DNA of 64,000 nucleotides, from contig JAJNNX010000039.1 in the NCBI GenBank assembly GCA_023159155.1, positions 434,001-498,000 on the forward strand, written 5' to 3'. Numbering within the stretch: the stretch's first letter is position 1; every line of letters starts with the position of its first letter. Source of the stretch: Ustulina deusta (lineage: Eukaryota > Ascomycota > Sordariomycetes > Xylariales > Xylariaceae). Of this stretch, positions 1-9,918 are shown piece after piece. The notes beneath the pieces were generated by a model. It did no database searches, was not told the DNA's origin, and saw only the letters and a list, made by a program, of their open reading frames with translations. Position numbers and translations under genes: made by a program.

Positions 1-1
1 T

Positions 2-932
2 GAAATGAACGATAACGGCACCTGGGCCCCTCAATTAGACGAAAAAGGCGATCTGAATATCATGGCTTGGCTTATTGGCACAGTTAAAGGACCCGAAAGA
101 AACGCGGATAGGCTGGCTCATGTCCAAGTTGTTACTGCCTTGGCATCAGTTCATACTACCATGCTTAGGATTGTCAACGTACTCTACGACATTCATTCAG
201 CTGGTCCCGGCCTTGTGGACGAGCTCAGAGCCGAGATAGAAGACGTCGCAACGGCGCAGAAGAATTGGACCGAGTGAGTCAATCGAAGCTTCTTACATAT
301 CAATCCCTGGCCCTTCTAGCTTGCGCCAGGGATTGTATATGCTGCTAGGAAACTAACAAACCGTCATCAGCTCTGCCTACGATCACCTTCACAAACTCGA
401 CAGCGTTCTTCGCGAATCCCAAAGGCTTTCTCCCCCAACCACTCTAGGTCTCAAACGTCTCTTCCGGGAGCCCTGGACATTCAAAAATGGTCTTCATGTA
501 GAGCCTGGCACCTACGTATGCCTGCCTGTATACGCCATTGAGAATGACCCCGAGCGAGTCCCAGATCCAGCTAGATTTGACGGCCTGCGGCATTATCGCC
601 AAGCTATGAATGCAAAGGGAGACAACAATGGTAATAACAAGGCCAGTAGTGGCGACGACTTCCGTTTCTCAACTCCATCGCCAACATCGCTGAGTTTCGG
701 CTATGGGAAGGCCGCCTGCCCTGGACGATTCTTTGCTAGTGTCGCTATCAAAATGGTCTTTGTGAAGCTACTGTCCGAGTATGAATTTCGATTCGTCCCG
801 GAAGACGTGGGTGATGGGGCACAGCGGGTTGCGCAACGCCCAAGGAACTACATGGTTCACGAGTTTCTCTTCCCGTGGCCTTGGGATTGGTTACAGATGA
901 GGCGAAGAAATGGGGGTATTTGTCCTTTCTAA
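2..932 (+). CDS. Cytochrome P450, C-terminal part (5' end outside window)
   Basis: Haem-thiolate monooxygenase, expected on the ER membrane. Exons 2-273 and 371-932 are joined by a 97-nt intron (GTGAGT donor at 274, AACTAAC branch at 351-357, CAG acceptor at 368-370), giving 277 residues; the frame is open to the window edge, so the N-terminal half lies upstream and the ATG at 5 is probably internal. Visible P450 landmarks in order: an I-helix with ASVHTT in place of the usual AGxDTT, the ExxR motif as ESQR, a PDPARF-type meander motif, and the haem loop FGYGKAACPGR with its cysteine ligand. A low-complexity Gly/Asn/Ser insertion lies between meander and haem loop. The HTT type of I-helix recalls the CYP68/ent-kaurene-oxidase-like fungal P450s; substrate unknown. 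It lies in tandem with the P450 at 2160, suggesting related roles. Family very sure, subfamily tentative. Confidence 0.93.
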
Positions 933-2159
933 GACAAAGTACTAATCAAGGGCACGTCTACATAGTTGTTCATAACTTAATCAAGTGTGTATTCTAAACA
1001 TCGTATCGTATCTAGTATCAACTCTCTAATTGCTTCTCATCGAGTCACTACGTTACTAGCTTTTCATGTAGACTGCCCTCAGCTTAGCGACCTGGGCCTG
1101 TGTGAATGGTGCGGTAGCGGAGTCCTCTCCATTATCCAGTCTACATAGGATTGCACCATGAAAAGCGCGCAGTCTTCTAATGCTTGGGCCACTGAATACT
1201 ATGTAGGGTCTATAGGCTAGGTACTTGGTTAGCGCGCTATTGTTCGAATCAATTGCCGAAAGTACCGTAATATTGTCAAGAGGTGTCAGCACTGTAGTTC
1301 TGCATTTCATTACCAACAATACCCTCCGACAGGGGTAGTAGGGCCGTTAGGCAAAGGGGGCCAACAAAAATCTGTTGCTGCTTTATAAAAAACCTCGCAT
1401 AGATCGACGATAACAAGGCGCGTCATGCATGGTTAAGCTCACCGCATGGGGCACAGCGCACTGCTGAAAGTGCCTCGCATTAGTATGCTGCCAAGGTGGT
1501 AGAGGACCCTGGTATTCTGCCTTGTCATCGTGCCAATCTACCCACTTGTAGGTGCTATGATCTGTAGGTATTTTGGCATCGCCACCAACGCCTCGGCAGA
1601 CCTCGGCGAGACACAGGTGATATTCCATGGTGCAAGGAATCTTTCATATAACAGTGTAGGCTCTGCCTAGCTCTTTACTACCTGATGCCAACGGCGTATC
1701 TCAAATTTCATGCGCTCAGGCAGCACTCAGGTGTAGTATCGTGTGACGCGCAACCTCTAGTCCTCACACAGCATGTAAGAGTCAACGATTCTCGCGCATT
1801 AATGCTCGATCCGTCTAACAATACTACTCTATATTCTTAAAAAGCCGCCTGGTGTTTCACGACATGCGCAATGATCGGCTCACCCCCAACGCGTCGGCTT
1901 ATCACGCCCGTCCCGTTCCTCCTCGCTAGCTGACGAGATGGAAGAACGGATATCCGCCATTTCTTGGCGTAGTTGGGCTATCTGCCTTGGATGAAATACA
2001 TGCTATATTAAGGAGGTTAATGAGAGGTAATGAGACACTATATGGTAAAGGATCAGCTTCGTCAACAATACAGGATGCTTATCTTAATCGTGCTCCCGTG
2101 GCTATTAGTGTACAGATAGAATCCAGCATACGTGCTATTAGTCGTTGCCATCATGAAAT
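933..2159. other. Intergenic region between two tandem P450 genes
   Basis: About 1.2 kb with no convincing gene. Open frames on the minus strand (1056-1319, 1383-1628) and plus strand (1987-2271) have no recognisable domain or splice partner. A 47-nt hairpin at 1220-1266 (exact 7-bp stem GGTACTT/AAGTACC) encloses a small arm with TTCGAAT loop, like a tRNA T-arm; it is too short for a tRNA. The last few hundred bases must hold the promoter of the P450 at 2160. Confidence 0.5.
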
Positions 2160-3865
2160 ATGTCTGTCTCTACTGAGTTCATCATGGAACTTCCATTCCC
2201 ACGTAGCAAGACATTCTCCCTCTCACCTTTCTTGGCAGACGAGACGGCGTTTGGGACGTTGTTTATTGTGACGCTCAGTCTTATCACATTCGTTTCGTTA
2301 AGCGCATACTTCAAGTACCATCACGATGGCATTCCAACCGTCAATCGAACGGTGTTTTTCGAACCAGATCTCTTTGCACGATTACGATGGGCTGTCAATG
2401 CTAAAAGAATTCTAGAGCGCGGAAACAGAAAGGTAAGTCTGACCGTCTAGAATGAGTTTGCAGTAAATTAAACCAGACACTAGTTCAATGCGCAACTATA
2501 TCGCTTGGCTCGGGGGGACATGGACATACTTGTCCTACCACACCGGTATCTTACTGAACTGAATACGCTCCCAATAGGGGCCATCGAGTCTCGGAATTAC
2601 CATGCTCGTGCCATGCTAGGTCATCTCACCGGATTAGACGTTGTTCGTCACACTGGCCATCATGTCAAAGTATTACTAGGCCGCACTACGCCTGCACTAC
2701 AACGTCAGTTCAAGCCGCTAACTCAGCGCCTTACTGTTGCTCTCAGCCGTCTCTTTCCGCAGCAGACCGACGAGTGGTCTACGATGGAGGTCCTCGAGCC
2801 TGTAGTTCACATTGTTAGTGAAGGTATCGCCTTGGTGCTGTTTGGGACACCCATCTGCGATGAACCAGAGGTAGTGCGTTTGTGCTTTGAACACACAAAG
2901 AACTGTGAGTCGTTAAACTTTCCATACTAGCCTTCGCTGCTAACGGAAATGTCATTTTAGTATTCATCATAGTGTTTGTGATGCGTTGTGTTCCTACGTT
3001 TCTACAACCCTACTTAGTATGGCTGCTACCTGCAAGGTGGCGACTTGCGCGCGGTTGGAAAAGGATGTCAGCATATACATTTCCTGAAATCGAGCGCCGA
3101 AAAAGGAGCCTTTCTGGTGAGACCAGCACGGAAGAGCCCTCCCCCGATCTGCTTTCTTGGATGATCCGAGACGGGGAAGCAGCCAAAGTCTATGATCCTC
3201 GTCTGCTTACGCAGCTTGCTGGATCAGTAGCCGCAGGCGGAACATACAGTACGGCTAATTTCATATGCCGATGCATATCAGATCTTACCGCCAATCCAGA
3301 TGTGCTGGTTGCCGTTCGCAGCGAAATCGCCGCCAAGCACAAAGAGCTCTCTGGGAGACCCTGGACAATGAGAGACGTCGAGTCCCTGAACATTCTTGAA
3401 AGCGCCATGAAAGAAACAAGTCGTCTCTCTCAAGGAGCAGTAATCACATATAGTCGCGTCGCAGAACAGGAGGTAACCCTCTCAGACAATTTACGCCTAA
3501 CTCCCGGCCAATTCATCACCATTTCAGCCTACAATCGTACCATGGACCCATCTGTATTTCAGAACCCCCACAACTACAATGGTTTTAGGTTTGTAGACGG
3601 CGACAAAGTTACTCCTTTTCGCATAGTTGATAACGATGTACTCGGTTGGGGTGCTGGGCGATGGGCGTGTCCTGGCCGGTTTGTCGCTAGTATCGTTGCG
3701 AAATCAATGCTAGTGAAGATTTTGGATGAGTATGACTTTAAATTTGTGAATGGGAGAGAGCCACCTCTCACCCTGATTCATGAATTTGGTTTCTGGCACC
3801 CAGGAAACCAGATGAGAGTTCGACGAAGAAAGGAGGTGTTGGGAATAACATATGAACACATGTGA
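2160..3865 (+). CDS. Cytochrome P450 monooxygenase (complete)
   Basis: Microsomal haem monooxygenase of 532 residues from three exons: 2160-2432, 2484-2904, 2961-3865 (introns of 51 and 56 nt; donors GTAAGT and GTGAGT; phases 0 and 1). The N-terminus has a hydrophobic anchor at about residues 30-48. The I-helix reads AAGGTYST (about 322-329), the ExxR motif is ETSR (383-386), the meander ends in NGFRF, and the haem loop is GWGAGRWACPGR with Cys468. The Phe seven residues before the cysteine is Trp here and the usual Arg/His at Cys-2 is also Trp, which is uncommon. Start chosen at 2160 (A at -3); a second in-frame ATG at 2184 also has a good context. C-terminal half resembles the neighbouring P450, so the two may be diverged paralogues. 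Substrate unknown. Confidence 0.95.
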
Positions 3866-4218
3866 TAACCTGGTGATTCATGTTCTCCAAGCTTCGCCTT
3901 ATGATTATCCTTTCTGACTGCATAATACTATTGTCACTCACCGGGAGTTATTACCGGCATTTACTCCATGAGAGAAAATCTCTATATTGGTATTCATATA
4001 TCTGCTTAGCATTAACGGTATAATATATGGCACACTGCACCCCACAACTCCGCGACACTTGATAAATCGAGAACTGTGCTACCCAGTCTGCTTATACATT
4101 GAAATTTGTCACTGACGAGTAGAATTTTCGACATGTTTTGAAAAGTCATTGCTGGGTTTCATTAATGACTAGCTACCCTGACCAGTACTATATGAGCTCA
4201 GTAGCGCTTGCTGGTGAC
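3866..4218. other. Convergent 3' intergenic region with palindrome-family element
   Basis: 353 bases between the stop codons of the P450 and the glutathione S-transferase. It holds one half-copy of the dispersed ATTAACGG element (see 4012-4055). No gene seen. Confidence 0.6.
4012..4055 (+). repeat. Dispersed ATTAACGG element, copy A (half copy)
   Basis: ATTAACGG followed by TATAATATATGGCACACTGC and CACCCCACAACTCCGCGACA. The flank matches copy B at 43958-43997 almost base for base (TATGGCACGCTC, ACCCCACAACTCTGCGACA). The left half of the palindrome (CCGTTAAT) is missing here, so this is a degenerate or truncated copy. Confidence 0.7.
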
Positions 4219-5198
4219 TCATTTCTGAGCCTTAGTGTCTTCGCCCTTAGCGATCTTGTCTAAGTACTCATTGTATGTTGAGATTCCACGGGGCATTCCC
4301 GTCCAGTCTAAGTCCTGTTCTTCCATGGCCTTCTTCCTCACTTGGCCGAGTTTCTGCCACGACGGTCTGGCCGTCATTCTCTCATGCCAAGCTTTGACGT
4401 TAGGAAACTCTTTGAATCGGTCCTCTTCGGCCATCGGAATACACTGATGAAGAATATCATTCCACGGCACAAAAGCCAGGTCGGCATATGTAATCTTCTC
4501 ACCAACGAGCCAATCTCTCCCTGGAAGAGGGTTAGATAATATCATGCTTTAGTGAATAAGCCAGTCTCACCTTGAAGAACACCGTCAAGTACTGCAAGCT
4601 GCCGCTTACACTCGTTGTTAAAACGATCTTGCACGGAAGTTATCTTCTCTGGATGAAGGAAGTTGAACCTGTACGGACTCATTCGTATTAGCCGAGAACA
4701 TCCTCCGGGCATTTGTAGACAAGGAATTCAGGATTAGAACACAAGATCTCTGGGATCATACCACCCGGCTTGATGGAAGAACGGTCCTTGAAGACTCATC
4801 TGGAAATGTAGCCATTGGTTCAATGCATGCTTATCCCCTAGTCGCTCATCTGGGTACGTCAAAGTCATATCTTTGTCATACTGTTCGATGATATAGGTGA
4901 TGATAGCTCCCGACTCCCAGAGAGTGACGTTTGTGTTTGGGTCCTCAATGGCTAAGTTGGTCAATACTTAGTGTCTTTTACATCTTCCTGTTCGTAGAAG
5001 GGATAAATTGAAAGATTGCAATGAATGCTTACCAGGAACTGATGCATTGGGGTTGAGCTTGATGAAGGGTTCTTTCTTGATGTCGTCAAAACGGAAAGCC
5101 CTAATCTCATACGGAACCTCAAGCTCATCAAGTAAGAGGACGACTTTCCATGGGTTAGGTATTGTAGGCGTGAGCCAGACACGGATAGGGAGTGTCAT
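4219..5198 (-). CDS. Glutathione S-transferase (URE2-like)
   Basis: Cytosolic enzyme that conjugates glutathione to electrophiles; in fungi often used for detoxification or within metabolite pathways. Four exons on the minus strand: 5198-5033, 4951-4762, 4668-4571, 4520-4219 (introns 81, 93, 50 nt) give 251 residues. The second intron uses donor GTATGA within the Trp codon of QAGW, restoring QAGWFNFLHPEK as in relatives. The thioredoxin-like half has NPWK (15-18) and the glutathione-contacting WESGAI (Glu68-Ser69); the helical half has DWLVGEKITYADLAFVPW, the usual N-capping region of GST-C. Length is normal for the family. It converges on the P450 at 2160 with 353 bp between stops, so a shared pathway is plausible but not shown. 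Confidence 0.93.
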
Positions 5199-5739
5199 TG
5201 CGATGTAATTGTCGACAAACCTGCTTGACCTAAGGGGACGCGAAAAAAAAGTTATATGAGGAGGGAAAGAATACCAGGCAAGCTCGCTTCAGTGAGGTGA
5301 GCTAGAGATATCACACAAAAAACAGGAGTCGATTAGAGCAAGACTTTTGCTCAGGGAACGGGACACTACCCCTCAGATAGTCTGTCAGTCTCTAGTAGCA
5401 GGTGACGTATATCTTTGGGGGCCATCTGCAAGACATGTCTTAACGACAGGTTGACTAGGCAGTCTGTACGTAACGTGCACAGAATATAACTACCAGAGTT
5501 ACGCTTAAGACGATCCGTGCGACGTTTGTGATTCGATGTAAGAGATCCCCAACAGTCAGCTCTACAGCCTGCCTCTACAACCTGCCTCTCCAGCCGACAG
5601 CAGGGGTGCATGAAACCGTTCGCCGCTCGAATGTCGGAGCCGAAGTTACTCATCAGGATTTCCCCGAATGTGCCTAGGGAAAAGTCCCATGCAGGATTAA
5701 AATCGTATAGGGCAGCTAGCTTCATGCTCTGCTTACATC

Positions 5740-5999
5740 TCTCCATCTCTTCCCTTAGTGGCCCACAGCGGGCCGTGTCCACCGTCGGTTGCGCCTCGGA
5801 TTTCCAGCGACGAAGATCTGATATTGTCAGATTTACCACTACACCAAAAGGCTAAAAGATTGGCCCGCGGCTGCGTATTATTAGTGTTTGTTTTATCCGC
5901 GTATATATCCGACAGATATCGGGAGACGAACCTAAACCCAATACAGTAATGCCCCCACATATGCTGCATGTTGCCCCACACCTGGTTTAGATCCCATAC
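5740..5999 (-). repeat. SINE-like repeat, copy 1 (with tRNA-like A box)
   Basis: Read on the minus strand this shares with copy 2 the blocks GTATGGGA, CATATGTGGG, GGTTTAGGTT, GTCTCCCGATA and CTTCGTCGCTGGAAATCC followed by GAGGCGC. Copy 1 has about 100 extra bases between the last two blocks. That insert contains TGGTGTAGTGG, a perfect match to the pol III A-box TRGYNNARNNG, followed about 45 bases later by a weak B-box-like GCTGGAAATCC. This suggests a tRNA-derived SINE or a tRNA relic, but no cloverleaf folds convincingly. Confidence 0.55.
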
Positions 6000-6364
6000 A
6001 GACTATACCTATTTTGAATAAATATGGGGCATCTAATAATTATAGTGCACTATATTTACTACTTTAGCTAATTAGCACCTTTAATTCATATCTTACCTTT
6101 AACTAGTAAGAATACTACTGCGTATTGTAATATTTATTAATCGCACATTATTTCCAGCTTTATTGCATTATTAGCTATCGATTGGTTATTTTGGCTCGTA
6201 ATTTTTTAATATACTACGGTACATCTATAGATACTTCTATTTTAGTAAAGTTCTAGGCTACCTACTTTGTTGTACTAATAGATCGTTGCAAAGCTAACCT
6301 AACAATAGCCTGACTGTTTATTTTTGTTAGTGTCTACATGGTGTCCAAGACTAGTCCATTTTGT

Positions 6365-6480
6365 ATGGGAACTGGAGGGGTATGGAGACATATGTGGGAC
6401 AATGACCAAAACAGGTTTAGGTTTGTCTCCCGATACAATTCTTCGTTGCTGGAAATCCGAGGCGCCCAACGTTGCATCAC
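6365..6480 (+). repeat. SINE-like repeat, copy 2
   Basis: Inverted relative to copy 1 and shorter: GTATGGGAACT, CATATGTGGG, GGTTTAGGTTTGTCTCCCG, then CTTCGTTGCTGGAAATCCGA and GGCGCC. It lacks the A-box-bearing insert of copy 1. Several differences from copy 1 are C/T or G/A. Confidence 0.55.
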
Positions 6481-7539
6481 GGCAGTTGTGGCGATAGCGT
6501 GTATACACTTGAGAGCCCCGTGTGGTGCTAGTGGCCGCATGCTGCTTTAGCCAGCAAGTCTGTGAGCAAAGATGCGGCACAAGGATTCGAGAGGGTGGGA
6601 AGAAGTTGTGATTTGGAATTCTGAATGTAAGCGCCGCGTTGTCTTGCATCCAACAAGGCAAACTCGCCAGAGCCGATTGTAGGTATGTCAGCCAACACGC
6701 GTAATGGGATCGACAACATATGCATTGTAAGACCTAACGGCCACAGTCGTAGTTGGTAATATGGACGCTTTAATTGTCAGGGCAAAGCTGCATGAGCTGT
6801 AATGTCGGGAAAGCCTGAAAGATCGCAACTTATCACCTGTTTACAGGCATAAAGTGCGATTGGCCGAGATGCCAAGTGTCGTGCTGCAAAGAACACCCAA
6901 CTGTAGACCAGCTCGGGTTAATCCTCCATCCTACCGCATATCCGAGCCGCATCAAGTACCATAAATTCTGATTTAGGTATCCTTGTCACCCGCCTCTTGT
7001 CAGATTTAGTGGTGGTGAGAATCAGTGGTCCACACCTAATTGTATGAGGGATATATGTATAAGGGGTGTAAATACACCATACGAACAGACCTACAACAAC
7101 AATATAACAGACCTTCCGGGCAATACATGGCGAGATCGCTAGGTGTAAAATCTGACACCTCTTGGTCCACTGCAGACTGCGGTGTAACAGGCAGTAACAG
7201 GTACTTAGGATAGGCGGAGCAAACGGCTCACCAGCTCACCATTACGGGTGCCGCATCACCCCACCCTGGTACGTACTATAGACTAACCTGTTGGTAGGTT
7301 GTTGGTAGTGTCTCAACTATGTCGCTATCACCAACAGGCATCTCGGCTGCACGCTTTTTTTATTCACAGAAGTGACCGGGACAATCGCGAGAGCCATTCA
7401 GGCTACTCATTAAAGACGAGGGTATTGACAAAAAAAACTGCAGATCTCATTTGTCATTCTATCATCAAAGCAAATAGTTCGTAGTCATTAGTACCACCAT
7501 GCTCAATTTTCCCCAACTCTCCGAGTGGAAGCTGACAGA

Positions 7540-8899
7540 CTATTGGACGACATAACCATGCACATGATGACGGTCTTCCTTGAGGGAGTCATAGTCATTC
7601 AGTTCCATAGTGGAGTCCGACACCCTGATGGCGCGCTCGTCGGCCTCTCTCGTTTGCCTCGGCACAATGCGTGACGTTGACTGGAAACTCTTGAGCGAAA
7701 ACACGGACCGAACACTCTGAAATATGCTATCTAGATGCCTTCCCGTGCCTTGGAACAGACAGCCGTAGCATGGAAGGCAAGCGGCTACAATGGAAAGATT
7801 GGGTTCGAGGATCACAAATATGATCTCAACATACTCAGAATCTGATGTACATGCTTAGTGCCTGACCTCAAAAACCTCAATCGCTGAGGGCCTCATTTAG
7901 ATTAGATTTAACTCACGTATCTTTAATCCTGCACTCTCAGACACCTTCTCGATATTCGCTTTCACAAGCGCTAATCGCACGGCGGCTGCTACTGAGCAAC
8001 TAGAACGACTTAGTTCGGGGAACAGCAATGCAATGCAAGATGCGCACTTACAAGAGACCTAGCCACAGGATAAGCGCAATGGCAACCTTTCGGCTCGTTT
8101 TCATATGTAATTTGAAGATTACGGGTAGAGGGTAGCAGAGAATCGCGATATCTAGGAGGATACTGGTCCAGGCTTGTGCGAGGCCCAGCTGGGTTGTATC
8201 GACAACCCATTTGGCCGTTCCAGTGAATGTACCTTCCACTGTGTTACCCTGGAAGATGAGAAGCTTTTAAAAATCAGTGTGTGCTATGATCGCAGTATTT
8301 GTGAAGAAACCCACAAAGAATATGGCGATGCCCCATGCTGAGACTATCGCTATCCCTATCCAGACAGCGATTCGAAAATTGCGAGTGGGAAAGATGCGCT
8401 TGTAGAAGAGCAACACGCCAATTTTCACAGTGGTCAGGGCAACTTGAGCCACGACGCCTGAAACAGCAAGAGCCTACGCGCATTGATGCATTAGGTTGTG
8501 TAGTTTTCCCGGGAACTTATCCACATACTATGACCGAGTCGCGCAGGCCCTCTGCTATGTTGATTTTGTAATGATCGACACCAGTAATTGATCCGACAAC
8601 CCAGACGTCGAGGCTAAGGAAGAAAGCGAATACCTATATGAAATGAAAGGAGTTAGCAGCCTGCCCCTTGACTCTGGTTGACATGCGGATGAGCATACCC
8701 ATGATATCAATATCCACCAGTCGTCTGCGAGAAGAGGAACACCAGCTGTGTGTCGTGCCTTGTATCGCAAGACAACACAAAGGAATGAGAGCAAAGGGAA
8801 AACCACAGATACGACTACTAATGCCGTTGTGATAAGCGCAAGAGGCTCCTCCGTGTCTGGAGACATGGCAGTGGTACTGTCCATAAGCAAATTATGCAC
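7540..8899 (-). CDS. Fungal rhodopsin-domain integral membrane protein
   Basis: Predicted seven-helix plasma-membrane protein of the fungal rhodopsin-domain/SAT4-like family (related to PTH11-type receptors but without a CFEM domain). Six minus-strand exons: 8899-8699, 8633-8529, 8473-8315, 8263-8052, 7999-7917, 7841-7540 (introns 65, 55, 51, 52, 75 nt), 353 residues, all phases consistent. Family landmarks in order: first membrane helix about 22-44 ending CVVLRYKAR, LADDWWILISW (57-67), TTVKIGVLLFYKRIFP, a short LLIFQ segment, the LDIAILCYPLPVIFKLHMKT helix and VRLALVKAN, then a polar tail of about 60 residues. The third intron needs an AAG acceptor (8264-8265), chosen because it keeps LLIFQ; CAG a few bases later is an alternative. 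Ligand or function unknown. Confidence 0.88.
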
Positions 8900-9690
8900 G
8901 AGGTTTGGACAATGAAATAAAGACAGACAAAGCCGGAGGCACTACGAGTATTACCTGCAGAATATCTTATACGAAACAGCTTATGTGAGTTCTACCCGCG
9001 CCCCAATGCAACCTCATTGGGCAATACGCTAGTAAGATGGATTGTTAGGTACATGTATGCAGTTATTGGCGGGCCGCAGAATTCGGGGGCCACGAGCCAC
9101 TGATTATTTTTAACGCAGGAGGCAAAGGTACTTCCTCAGATGCTCAATCCTTCGGCATGAGACAGGGGCAAGAGAGAATACGGATTTCAAAGATGCATTC
9201 ATCTTTAACATTTGATCTCTATCTACAGTGGTCACCTGATGCATCTTCAACTGTACCGCCGCTGATCTATACACTAATTATAGGTCTGGCCCTCCCTGTC
9301 GCAGGAAAGATCAAGTCCCGTTGGTCTTGATGTCTATCACAGAAATATGTGGTTAGAGTTATATTCTGCTCCTCGGCTTACTTTGCAACTTCACTACCAC
9401 GTCACTAGGTCAACGAGTTTTGTAAAATCCCCGGTCAGAGTATCCCTGTCGTTTGACTGCTCATTGAACGCTATGATCCATTACTAGCTCCCGCTCTAGC
9501 CGTATATACTATTGGATTTACTACTCATTGCGGAAATGCATCTATAATTTTGATGGCTCTGCTTCATGATTATCGTTATTGTATGTGGCAATACCTGAAA
9601 GAACGTGTTCAGCCTGAGGACACAGGGCCCCAAGGGGGGGAGGCAAAAGGAGTCGCCCGGTGCGCCTCAAGCGGCGGTGCATACACGATA
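8900..9690. other. Intergenic, left flank of the retrotransposon
   Basis: No gene recognised. Contains the promoter side of the membrane-protein gene and ends in the pre-insertion flank ...ATACTCCG beside the LTR element. A weak open frame at 9550-9789 runs into the LTR and is not coding. Confidence 0.5.
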
Positions 9691-9695
9691 CTCCG

Positions 9696-9918
9696 TGTTA
9701 AAAGTGAACTATATCAAGGAGTCACTTCATATACTATACAAGATCAAGGGCATAAAGGGCACAGTTATTACTGTTTGTGTATATATTGAGGTTTTTTTAC
9801 CTTCTGTTATAATATAGTTAATGTTTGAATGGAATGTACTGCTGCCTTGGAAATATGCAGTACATTCCATTCAAACAGTTAAGCTAAATACAACACTTGT
9901 ATATTAATTATTTTACTA
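9696..9918. repeat. Left LTR of outer retrotransposon
   Basis: Starts TGTTAAAAGTGAAC. Preceded by the target duplication CTCCG. Interrupted at 9822-9882 by a hairpin insertion and its duplicated target. Bases up to about 9800 look unmutated, whereas the inner part carries T/A where the right LTR keeps C/G. Confidence 0.9.
9822..9877. mobile_element. 56-bp hairpin insertion (MITE-like) with 5-bp target duplication
   Basis: A 56-bp sequence with perfect 21-bp terminal inverted repeats (left arm 9822-9842, starting TGTTTGAATGG; right arm 9857-9877, ending CCATTCAAACA) around a 14-base loop. It is flanked by direct GTTAA copies at 9817-9821 and 9878-9882. The right LTR shows the empty site as a single GTCAA at the matching position, so both the insertion and the duplication are directly visible. 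No coding capacity. Confidence 0.88.

Larger units (their letters stand above)
5199..7539. other. Gene-poor region with inverted repeats and an AT-rich patch
   Basis: About 2.3 kb without a supportable gene. It includes two related repeats in inverted orientation (5740-5999 and 6365-6480) flanking an AT-rich stretch at about 6000-6330. An open frame of 157 codons at 5366-5839 minus runs through one repeat and has no recognisable domain. The remainder (6550-7539) shows nothing definable; a short hairpin, GGTGT..ACACC, lies near 7141. Confidence 0.5.

Noticed and set aside
1056..1628. Two minus-strand frames between the P450 genes
   Set aside because: Short, unconnected by splice signals, and with no recognisable residues.
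5366..5839. 157-codon minus-strand frame
   Set aside because: It runs through a repeat that exists as a second copy at 6365-6480 and shows no domain or splice context.
5800..5870. Possible tRNA gene on the minus strand
   Set aside because: A box is perfect but the anticodon arm has a 5-base loop, the acceptor stem has a mismatch and several G-U-type pairs, and the B box is poor, so no functional cloverleaf is supported.
9550..9817. Overlapping plus-strand frames at the retrotransposon edge
   Set aside because: They cross from unique flank into the LTR, so they cannot be a single gene.
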